A stretch of DNA of 6,871 bases from Chloroflexota bacterium (GTDB taxonomy: Bacteria; Chloroflexota; Chloroflexia; JAMDCE01): contig JAMDCE010000090.1 of NCBI GenBank assembly GCA_023489135.1, forward strand, positions 1 to 6,871. The letters run 5' to 3'. Of this stretch, positions 1 to 5,683 are shown piece after piece. Position 1 is the first letter of the stretch, and every line of letters starts with the position of its first letter. Both the position numbers and the translations under genes were made by a program. The notes below the pieces were generated by a model, which did no database searches, was not told the origin of the DNA, and saw only the letters and a program-made list of their open reading frames with translations.

Positions 1-1358
1 CATTCTTTGTCGGCATCAGAGTAGCTGAGACTGGCCATCTCGGCGCTAATTCGCTTTATCGTTTTGTCCACGCCAGAACTATCCGTCTCAGGAAGGACCA
101 GGATGAATTCGTCACCCCCGTACCGCGCTACGATGTCCGTTGAGCGGGTAGCGCGGGTAAGAAGAGCCGCCACTGACTTCAGCACTTGATCGCCGTGGAG
201 GTGCCCGTAGGAGTCGTTGAATAGCTTGAAGTTGTCGACATCAAGCATCACTACCCCGAGGGGATGCTTCGAGCGAAGCGCCCTCACCAATTCGCGAGCG
301 AGAAGTTCTTGGCCGTGCCGGTGGTTGACTAGGTCAGTCAAAGCGTCAGTGTTAGCCAGTTCCAGCAAACTCTCCTGGCTTTCTCTCAACCGCTGGACCA
401 TATGGTTAAAGCGGTGGGCGAGGTCACCTAGTTCGTCCCTCCGCCGAGTCTCCGCCGAAACCTGCAGATCTCCCTGGGCCACTCGCTCGGTTACTTTGGC
501 CAGGGCTCGAATCGGTCGGGCGAAATAGTGCGCCAGAAGAGTGCCTAGGGCTGCAGCGACAGCGGCTGCCGCAAGTAGCGAGAAGATCAACGAGTTTCGT
601 AGCCCGGTCTCCTTGGCCGTCACCGTCTCCGCCGACATATCGACGCCGACAATGCCGATGGCCTGTCCGTCGCGGTTGCGGATCGGAGCGTAACCGGACA
701 GCCACTGTCCCCATTTGTCCGTGGTAATAGCCTGGTCGGCCACAGGGCCATGCAGCGCCGCAGGTATCTCAGGGCTGCGGGAGACGTCGTACTCGCCCAC
801 GTGGGACATTGTCTCGGGGTTGCTCTCAGCATCGACCACGAAGCGCCAGATGTTGGGATCCGAGCTAGGAACCATGGTGTAGACGTGGCGGATGTCCGGA
901 TTGGCGGCGCGAATAGCCTGGAGATAGGATTTCAACTGGACGTAGTCGGGCGAGGACTCGTCGGGGAGAGCCTGAATACGTTGATGGGCCTCGGCGTCGA
1001 CGGAGACGGCCACGGAAGCGGCCACCGCGGCCAGCTTGCCGTGAAGCTCTTCTTGTGCCGCGGCACGGCCTTGCTCGAATATGTACAGGCCGACAAGCCC
1101 GACAAGGACGATGGCGGCCAGACTAAAGCCCAGGGCGAGGGTAACCCTGATGCTCAGAGAGCTGACGAATCTGAGAGGGAAGGCGAGGATATGTGTCACC
1201 TTCGGGGTGGCTCGGCCTTCATCTTCGGCCTCGCCGGAATGGACCTGTTGCGGGTCGGCGCGGACGGCTCCTGAGGCAGGTTTACCCGCTGATTTCAAAG
1301 AATGCCTGGAACTTGATTCGTCACCGGTCGAGGCAATGAAACTGGATGAGTCGCTCAT
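1..1358 (-). CDS. Membrane-anchored GGDEF (diguanylate cyclase) sensor protein, 3' end cut by the window edge
   Basis: This frame stays open from the ATG at 1358 to the left edge (452 codons, no stop), so the C-terminus is missing. Seen: a polar Ser/Glu-rich N-terminus (residues 1-65), a membrane segment (about 70-94), an extracytoplasmic loop (about 97-253, with HVYTMVPSS and TTDKWGQWLSGYAPIR), a second membrane segment (about 255-278), a HAMP linker (about 279-332, RPIRALAKVTERVAQGDL) and a GGDEF domain starting at DALTDLVNHRH (338). The GGDEF signature is intact at 414-418, and RSTD (405-408) lies five residues before it, the expected place of the inhibitory RxxD I-site. Family knowledge: such domains make c-di-GMP from two GTP at the inner face of the membrane. 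The protein is a close paralogue of the upstream gene at 1541-3541, so an HD-GYP domain may follow outside the window; that cannot be seen. The start is uncertain: only a weak GAGAAA precedes ATG 1358, the frame is open further upstream, and a GTG at residue 54 would remove most of the extension. Confidence 0.93.
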   Translation of the reverse strand, partial: MSDSSSFIASTGDESSSRHSLKSAGKPASGAVRADPQQVHSGEAEDEGRATPKVTHILAFPLRFVSSLSIRVTLALGFSLAAIVLVGLVGLYIFEQGRAAAQEELHGKLAAVAASVAVSVDAEAHQRIQALPDESSPDYVQLKSYLQAIRAANPDIRHVYTMVPSSDPNIWRFVVDAESNPETMSHVGEYDVSRSPEIPAALHGPVADQAITTDKWGQWLSGYAPIRNRDGQAIGIVGVDMSAETVTAKETGLRNSLIFSLLAAAAVAAALGTLLAHYFARPIRALAKVTERVAQGDLQVSAETRRRDELGDLAHRFNHMVQRLRESQESLLELANTDALTDLVNHRHGQELLARELVRALRSKHPLGVVMLDVDNFKLFNDSYGHLHGDQVLKSVAALLTRATRSTDIVARYGGDEFILVLPETDSSGVDKTIKRISAEMASLSYSDADKE

Positions 1359-1476
1359 GGCCAATTTTCTCGACTTGCCATGGTGCCATAAGAACCGGCG
1401 TTGGTGACCGTTCTGGGCTGGGGTGGAACCGAGTCGTCTGTACACCGTCAGCCAAGCGTACGGTAGCTCTGCGCGC

Positions 1477-1505
1477 ATTATATAGCTGTTTAAAACTTAG
1501 TGCAA
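1477..1505 (-). promoter_or_regulatory. Sigma70-type promoter for the downstream GGDEF gene
   Basis: Read on the minus strand, TTGCAC (1505-1500) is followed after exactly 17 bp by a perfect TATAAT (1482-1477). The -10 is consensus and the -35 matches in the first three positions. Transcription would start near 1470, giving a leader of about 110 nt before ATG 1358. The promoter lies in the 182-bp gap after the stop of the upstream paralogue, so the partial GGDEF gene probably has its own transcript. A GCGCGC block follows the -10 directly. This is pattern matching only. Confidence 0.6.
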
Positions 1506-1540
1506 TCAGAGAAGTTCCTTGGGTTGGTGCGAACCAGCGT

Positions 1541-3541
1541 TCAGGAGGATACCTTCGCTTTACTGCTCGACCCTTTGGCGTCGATTTCCACTCCGCCTTC
1601 GGCGTCGAGAGTAGTCAGGAAGGCGGCTACGATCTCCGGATCGAGTTGCGCACCGGCCATTCGATTCAGTTCGTCCGCGACAGCCCGTCGCTCCACGGTC
1701 TTACTGCCGTGGTAACCTGCGGTCAGCCACCAGTACTCGTTGGCGACAGCTATTATTCTGGCGGCCAGAGGAATCTCCGACTCTCTAAGACCGCGCGGGT
1801 ATCCCGTCCCATCGAATCGCTCGTGGTGGTGCCGCACTGCCGCCACCACGATCTCGTCAGCCAGGTGTGAAACCTCCTGAATAATCGTGGCTCCCAGCAC
1901 GGCGTGTTGGCGCAACACGTCTTCTTCTTCCTCACTCAAAGGGGTGCGTTTGCGGATAATGTTGTCTGGTATTCCGATCTTTCCAACATCGTGTAAGAGT
2001 GCGGCCGTTCGGATCTTATTGCAGATTTCGTCGGGTAAAAGGAGCCTTTCCGCGATTTCGGAGCTCAGGGTCATGACAGTTTCCGAGTGATGTTTGGTGC
2101 GGCGATCTTTCCGGTCCACGGCCTGGACGAGACCACCAAGCACGCTGAACCCGGTGCTATGGGTTGACATTGTCTGAGCAGCCGTCACGTTGGCCGCTTG
2201 ATGCCCGTTTCCACCTCTTCGCTTCACTTCATACATCGCCGCGTCGGCCAGATCGACGAGTTCACTCTGGGAGAGACTATCGGAGGGGTAAAGCGCGGAC
2301 CCTATGCTACAGGTGATGGAGCTGGCGAAGCTCACGTTGTCCGCCAAATAGGTGTGTCCGGAGGCCTGCGAGAGGATCCGCTGAGCCGTCTTGGTCACGC
2401 CGAGCGAGTCGATTTCCGGGAGGATCAGGATGAACTCATCACCTCCGTAGCGTGCCACGATGTCGGTGGATCGAACAGTGTCTGTTAGAACTTTCGCCAC
2501 TACACGCAAGACTTCATCCCCGTGGAGATGTCCGTAAGAATCATTGAACAGTTTGAAATTATCGACGTCCAGCATGACGACTCCCACGGCGTGCTCGTAG
2601 CGGGCGGCTCGCTCCAACTCGAAAGCCAGGAGCTCTTGAGCGCGACGGTGATTAGGGAGGCCTGTGAGGGCATCGCTGTTCGCGATCTCCAGTAGCTTCT
2701 CCTGGCTTTCTCGTAAGCGCTGGACCATCTGGTTAAAGCGCGTTGCCAGGTCGCCGAGCTCGTCTCCCCGGCGGACTACGGCGGTGACCTCGAGATCACC
2801 TTGAGCCACCCGTTCGGTGCACTTGGCCAAGATTTGAATTGGTCTCGTAAAGTGGCGTGACAGTAGGATGCCGAAGAGTAGAGAGAGAAAGGCGGCGGCG
2901 AGAAGAGAGAGATTCAGCGAGAGCGAACGCATAATGCGAGCCTCTTCTTTGGCCACGGCTTCGGCCGACATGTCAAGGCCCAGGACGGCTATCGTCTTCC
3001 CGCCGCGTTCGCGGACAGGGGAGTACCCGGATAACCACCGTCCCCACTTATCTGTGGTTATGTCCTTATCGGCGGTTGGTCCCTGGACGGCGGCGCGGAA
3101 CTCTGGATAGGGCGTGACATCGTAGCGGTCTCCTACGTGGGACACTAAGGCAGGGTTCTCCTCGGCGTCGACCAGGAAATGCCAGGCGGTTGGAGCCTTC
3201 TCAGGCTTTATGGTGTAGACGTAGCGAATCTCTGGGTTGGCGTTTCGCGCAGCCTGAAGATAGGACTTCAAAGAGCGGTAGTCGGCCGAAGTCTCGTCCT
3301 GAGGGCTTTGAATCCTTTCCAAGGCCTCGACATCGATATTAGCCGCTACGGATGCTGCTACGGCACTTAGTTTGCTGCGCAGTTGGTCGCGGATTGACGA
3401 ACTGGCCCTGTGAGCCCCGTAAGCGGTGATGATGGCCGCAACGATGATTCCTAGCACACAGGAAGCTAGGGCCAGCTTCATCTGGATGTCTACCGATGGT
3501 CGGAAGGCCCTTAACGCTCCAAGTCTACCGGCTAATCTCAT
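1541..3541 (-). CDS. Membrane sensor with HAMP, GGDEF and HD-GYP domains (c-di-GMP turnover), HD-GYP site altered
   Basis: A 666-residue complete protein. Domains seen: membrane segment 1 (about 20-42), extracytoplasmic sensor loop (about 45-205, RYVYTIKPEKAP and TTDKWGRWLSGYSPVRER, Cache/PAS-like by resemblance), membrane segment 2 (about 207-229), HAMP (about 229-283), GGDEF (about 284-445, DVDNFKLFND at 325-334, RSTD I-site 357-360, GGDEF 366-370) and HD-GYP (about 465-645, HDVGKIGIPD from 517, HHHERFDGTGYP from 571). Family knowledge: GGDEF makes c-di-GMP and HD-GYP hydrolyses it. HD-GYP metal ligands can be placed at H485, H517, D518, H546, H572 and H573, with K521 also kept. The closing Asp of the usual VADxxDAxT segment is Asn601, and that segment reads ANEYWWLT, so phosphodiesterase activity is in doubt. 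The cyclase half looks intact. ATG 3541 is the first Met after an in-frame TAG; an AGAGG lies about 15 nt upstream, rather far for a ribosome site. It is a tandem paralogue of the gene at 1-1358 but lacks that protein's polar N-terminal extension. Confidence 0.96.
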   Translation of the reverse strand: MRLAGRLGALRAFRPSVDIQMKLALASCVLGIIVAAIITAYGAHRASSSIRDQLRSKLSAVAASVAANIDVEALERIQSPQDETSADYRSLKSYLQAARNANPEIRYVYTIKPEKAPTAWHFLVDAEENPALVSHVGDRYDVTPYPEFRAAVQGPTADKDITTDKWGRWLSGYSPVRERGGKTIAVLGLDMSAEAVAKEEARIMRSLSLNLSLLAAAFLSLLFGILLSRHFTRPIQILAKCTERVAQGDLEVTAVVRRGDELGDLATRFNQMVQRLRESQEKLLEIANSDALTGLPNHRRAQELLAFELERAARYEHAVGVVMLDVDNFKLFNDSYGHLHGDEVLRVVAKVLTDTVRSTDIVARYGGDEFILILPEIDSLGVTKTAQRILSQASGHTYLADNVSFASSITCSIGSALYPSDSLSQSELVDLADAAMYEVKRRGGNGHQAANVTAAQTMSTHSTGFSVLGGLVQAVDRKDRRTKHHSETVMTLSSEIAERLLLPDEICNKIRTAALLHDVGKIGIPDNIIRKRTPLSEEEEDVLRQHAVLGATIIQEVSHLADEIVVAAVRHHHERFDGTGYPRGLRESEIPLAARIIAVANEYWWLTAGYHGSKTVERRAVADELNRMAGAQLDPEIVAAFLTTLDAEGGVEIDAKGSSSKAKVSS

Positions 3542-3700
3542 AGGACCGGCCCATTTCCTCTACACGCCAAAAATGACAAGAGAGATCAACTCAAAGTCCC
3601 GAGCGGTGAATACGCTCTCAGTCGTCGCCAAGCCACCCGCGATGTGATCGTGTCCGCCATCCAGCCGCTTCAGGAGCGGCCCTGAACGCACATCTAGAAA

Positions 3701-3750
3701 CTGAGCGCCCCTTCGGCCGCACAGTCTTATGCGGCCGAGCGTTAACTCAG
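3701..3750 (-). terminator. Extended GC-rich dyad, possible terminator of the secreted protein gene
   Basis: TCGGCCGCA (3713-3721) and TGCGGCCGA (3730-3738) form a perfect 9-bp stem with an 8-nt loop. Farther out CTGAG (3701-3705) pairs with CTCAG (3746-3750), making an imperfect dyad of about 50 bp. On the minus strand the stem is followed by TTTCTAG, so the U tract is short. It sits about 125 bp after the stop at 3876, which fits a terminator poorly; a regulatory cruciform or operator is an alternative. Confidence 0.35.
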
Positions 3751-3779
3751 ACGCCCCCTACTATCGTAATCGACAAATC

Positions 3780-3797
3780 GCGCGCATTCTTTATAGG
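3780..3797 (-). promoter_or_regulatory. GCGCGCATT / TATAG motif shared with the promoter of the downstream paralogue
   Basis: The plus strand reads GCGCGCATTCTTTATAGG. The same arrangement, GCGCGCATTATATAG, occurs at 1471-1485 where it forms the -10 region of the promoter of the second GGDEF gene. Here it lies about 240 bp ahead of ATG 3541, and on the minus strand gives TATAAAGAAT followed by GCGCGC. No good -35 is visible at the right distance, so a promoter is only suggested by the likeness. Confidence 0.3.
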
Positions 3798-3875
3798 TTT
3801 GACGCATGGATTTGAGGATTGTCTGAATTGTGGAGACTGCACTGAAGGCTAAGGAGAACTGCCGTTAGCCCGAAC

Positions 3876-5162
3876 TCAGGTGAACTCCAACGCGATGGCC
3901 GGCTGTTCGAGTTCGGTTAGTCTCAACCTCAAATCTGTGGAGGAAGGGTCCACATCGAAACTCAGAACAACATCGGCGCTAACGCCTGGCCGAATGGTTT
4001 CAATGTAACCGCTTTTGGTGCTGAAATAGTAGGACGCGTGAAGAGAGGCCATTCCGTCAGCGTTGAAGAATCGGTTCTGAGAATCAACCAGCGTGGTATC
4101 AGGTAGGGTTGCGGCTTCTTGGCCCAGATTCTTGATAGTCAGGAAAACGGTGACAAATATACCCGAGGCTGTCTTGCTTCCCAAGTAGCGACCGCCTACC
4201 AGGGTCTTGTTCTTGACCGCGCTGTTCACTTTGACTTCCCAGTTACCGGATCGGACCGGTTGAAGCATGGGCAGAGAAGATTGGTAACGCCACCAGTAAT
4301 AATGGCGGCCGACGTTTCCCATTTCCACCTGCCAGTTGGGTTGATTACTTGGTGTGAAGGTGAGGACTCGACGCTCGAAGGCCTGGATCAGGACGTTCTT
4401 CTCCTCGCCGCTAACGGTTACCCTGGCCCAATACGGCTCGGTGAGTGGAAGCCCCGTGGTGACGAGCCAGTTTACCAGCGTGTCGTCGACGTAGGCGCCC
4501 TGCTGAAAGACGATCCCTCTCGAGTTCAGAAACGTCCAGAACACGTCTGGAATGTTGTGCCCGGACTGCTCATCGTAGATTGCGATTCTAGCTGTTTCGC
4601 TGAGAGTGGCGTCTGCGCCAATGCTGCCATTGGTATCAATAGTCTCCGTGACCGGCTGTCCCACTTTGATGGAAGCCCGGTTATTCCCGCTCAGCGAAGC
4701 CAGGTTCTTGAGGCTGGCGTAGGTGGGGGCGTTGGGATTCTCCGATGTTGGATCACCCGCGACGGGGATGGCGGCTGGCACGTAGGGCTGGAAACGGTGA
4801 TCACCGGTCTGAATATTCCCAGAGATCAACTCTTTGACCAGCAGTCCACTGGTTACAAACCAGGGGCTCGCCCTGTCACCCCATGGATCGCTTATCTCCA
4901 TCCTGGACTTATCATAGTACTGGACTTGCCGAGTCTCCCCGGAGTTGTTGCCATAGATTTCGTCCGTGCCGAAAAAGGGGGCGGGGCCGAGAATCCAGGT
5001 ACGCGCGACGACTCCGCTAGCTACCGGCCAGTCGGTTCGTTCCCAGGCCTTGCTTAGAGCGGGATCGACAAAAGGCAGCGCGTACATTGTTTGCCAGGGC
5101 ACGGCCGTGGCGACGACCAGCAGCAGAGGGGCCAGCAATAGGATCACGGTGCGCAACTTCAA
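3876..5162 (-). CDS. Secreted protein with a Chloroflexota-type N-terminal module and a DUF4352-like C-terminal domain
   Basis: A 428-residue protein with the TTG start at 5162. MKLRTVILLLAPLLLVVATA is a typical signal sequence or N-terminal anchor (positive n-region, Leu/Val core) and there is no lipobox Cys. Residues about 36-293 form a module rich in Trp, Tyr and Pro (KAWERTDWPV, TRQVQYYDKSRMEI, PYWARVTVSGEEKNVLIQAFERRVLTFTP in outline, NWQVEMGNVGRHYYWWRY). I recognise it as a recurring, functionally uncharacterised module of Chloroflexota exported proteins. Residues about 303-428 (FVTVFLTIKNLGQEAATLP, LVDSQNRFF, IRPGVSADVVLSFDV) fit DUF4352, an immunoglobulin-like fold found in exported proteins. 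No catalytic motif is evident, so a surface or adhesion-like role is only a guess. Start choice: AAGGGAGGTG at 5178-5169 abuts the upstream GTG at 5171 but stands 8 nt from TTG 5162. Confidence 0.9.
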   Translation of the reverse strand: MKLRTVILLLAPLLLVVATAVPWQTMYALPFVDPALSKAWERTDWPVASGVVARTWILGPAPFFGTDEIYGNNSGETRQVQYYDKSRMEISDPWGDRASPWFVTSGLLVKELISGNIQTGDHRFQPYVPAAIPVAGDPTSENPNAPTYASLKNLASLSGNNRASIKVGQPVTETIDTNGSIGADATLSETARIAIYDEQSGHNIPDVFWTFLNSRGIVFQQGAYVDDTLVNWLVTTGLPLTEPYWARVTVSGEEKNVLIQAFERRVLTFTPSNQPNWQVEMGNVGRHYYWWRYQSSLPMLQPVRSGNWEVKVNSAVKNKTLVGGRYLGSKTASGIFVTVFLTIKNLGQEAATLPDTTLVDSQNRFFNADGMASLHASYYFSTKSGYIETIRPGVSADVVLSFDVDPSSTDLRLRLTELEQPAIALEFT

Positions 5163-5168
5163 GACAGG

Positions 5169-5178
5169 CACCTCCCTT
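5169..5178 (-). promoter_or_regulatory. Strong ribosome-binding site that decides the start of the secreted protein gene
   Basis: Minus strand AAGGGAGGTG. The GGAGG core ends directly at a GTG codon (5171-5169), leaving no spacer for initiation there, but lies 8 nt before TTG at 5162-5160. The TTG start also gives the cleaner signal peptide (MKLRTVILLLAP). Confidence 0.7.
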
Positions 5179-5328
5179 AGCGCATCGACGGGAGTTCTGA
5201 CTTAGGGAGAGCAGGCCACTGAGGCGGCGAATCACCCAATCGAGCGAAAACTGGTCTGCGGCAGTCACGAGCGGCGGGAAATCGCAAACTTTCGGGACAA
5301 TTTGGGTGACGAGCCTTCCAGTAGCCGT

Positions 5329-5357
5329 ATTTTCTGCCACTTCTTGTCGCTTGTCAA
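5329..5357 (-). promoter_or_regulatory. Sigma70-type promoter of the secreted protein gene
   Basis: On the minus strand a perfect TTGACA (5357-5352) is followed after 17 bp by GAAAAT (5334-5329), which matches four of six -10 positions. Transcription would begin near 5322, giving a leader of about 160 nt before TTG 5162. Within that leader TCACCCAA (5232-5239) and TTGGGTGA (5302-5309) could pair at long range. Confidence 0.6.
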
Positions 5358-5363
5358 GTGGCA
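5335..5363. promoter_or_regulatory. Perfect 8-bp inverted repeat over the promoter, operator candidate
   Basis: TGCCACTT (5335-5342) and AAGTGGCA (5356-5363) are perfect inverted arms separated by 13 bp. The spacer itself is a direct repeat, CTTGTC-G-CTTGTC. The arms begin right beside the -10 hexamer and extend past the -35 hexamer, so a protein bound here would cover the promoter of the secreted protein gene. The regulator is not identifiable from the site. Confidence 0.5.
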
Positions 5364-5512
5364 CGCTTATTGCAGATCTAACCTAACAGGCATTGCACTC
5401 CAATCTGAGGTGAGCCAGATTAACGAAGCTCAGAAAGAGCCGAAGGGATACGGGCCCATGGATCAGGGGCGGACAGGATGAGTTGATTGGCGCTACGGCA
5501 GGTCGACTAAGC

Positions 5513-5627
5513 GGGGGACAAGCCCCCGTGCTACAGGTTCTGGATCGCAGATTAGGAGCAGTCTCAAGACGTCTGCATTGAGATCCAAGGAGTGGACCGT
5601 AGGCCGTAGCGCGGGGGCTTGTCCCCC
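5513..5627. repeat. 115-bp fold-back repeat with 22-bp terminal inverted repeats, MITE- or REP-like
   Basis: The left arm (5513-5534) begins GGGGGACAAGCCCCCG and ends GCTAC. The right arm (5606-5627) is its reverse complement except for one base (T/C), that is 21 of 22. Each arm is also self-complementary (GGGGG and CCCCC around a 5-nt loop). Within the 71-bp core TGGATC (5541-5546) pairs with GATCCA (5582-5587), and TCTCAA (5562-5567) with TTGAGA (5578-5583), as alternatives. No coding capacity and no clear target-site duplication are visible. The element lies about 55 bp upstream of prs and may be in its leader. Confidence 0.65.
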
Positions 5628-5672
5628 CCTCCAACCGTCCGCTGCTGAATGGCCAGAGGCAAGAACGAAAGC

Positions 5673-5677
5673 GGAGG
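5673..5677 (+). promoter_or_regulatory. Ribosome-binding site of prs
   Basis: GGAGG at 5673-5677 is separated by six bases (TTGAAA) from ATG at 5684. A TTG at 5678 is in frame but touches the GGAGG, so it cannot be the main start. Confidence 0.8.
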
Positions 5678-5683
5678 TTGAAA

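Larger units (their letters stand above)
3542..3875. other. 334-bp intergenic region between the secreted protein gene and the GGDEF/HD-GYP gene
   Basis: Both flanking genes are on the minus strand, so this stretch should hold the end of one transcript and the promoter of the next. It contains an extended dyad at 3701-3750, a small hairpin at 3664-3680 (GCCGCT, loop TCAGG, AGCGGC) and a GCGCGCATT motif at 3780-3788 next to TATAG. I could not find a convincing -35/-10 pair for the minus strand, nor a credible short gene. Confidence 0.6.
5163..5677. other. Divergent intergenic region, about 515 bp, between the secreted protein gene and prs
   Basis: The gene-free stretch splits into two parts. 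The left part (5163-5400) carries the leader, ribosome site and promoter of the secreted protein gene, with an operator-like inverted repeat over the promoter. The right part (5401-5677) carries a fold-back repeat and the ribosome site of prs. I found no convincing plus-strand promoter for prs and no credible gene; open frames here overlap known genes or the repeat and have unremarkable translations. Confidence 0.6.

Noticed and set aside
750..1870. Plus-strand open frames of 174 codons at 750-1274 and 1346-1870
   Set aside because: Both lie opposite well-supported minus-strand genes (sensor/HAMP and HD-GYP regions), and their translations are low-information.
3740..3875. Minus-strand promoter for the GGDEF/HD-GYP gene
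   Set aside because: TATAAA and AAGAAT near 3790 lack a -35 at proper distance; TTGTCG near 3775 has no -10. Only the motif likeness to the other paralogue was kept.
4119..5057. 312-codon plus-strand open frame
   Set aside because: It is antisense to the secreted protein gene, whose frame has a signal peptide, ribosome site and recognisable domains. The antisense translation resembles no family and has no ribosome site.
5017..5364. 115-codon minus-strand open frame over the start of the secreted protein gene
   Set aside because: Its GTG start falls inside the operator-like repeat upstream of the promoter -35, and it overlaps the real gene in another frame.
5391..5410. CATTGCACTCC, like part of a GEMM c-di-GMP riboswitch
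   Set aside because: The other conserved parts of that riboswitch (the GGCAAACC and GACGCAAAGCC blocks) are absent nearby, so the short match is likely chance, even though c-di-GMP genes are close.
5351..5420. Plus-strand promoter for prs starting with TTGTCA at 5351
   Set aside because: The -35 match is good but no acceptable -10 lies 16-19 bp downstream. TTGCAC at 5393 with CAGATT at 5416 is also weak.
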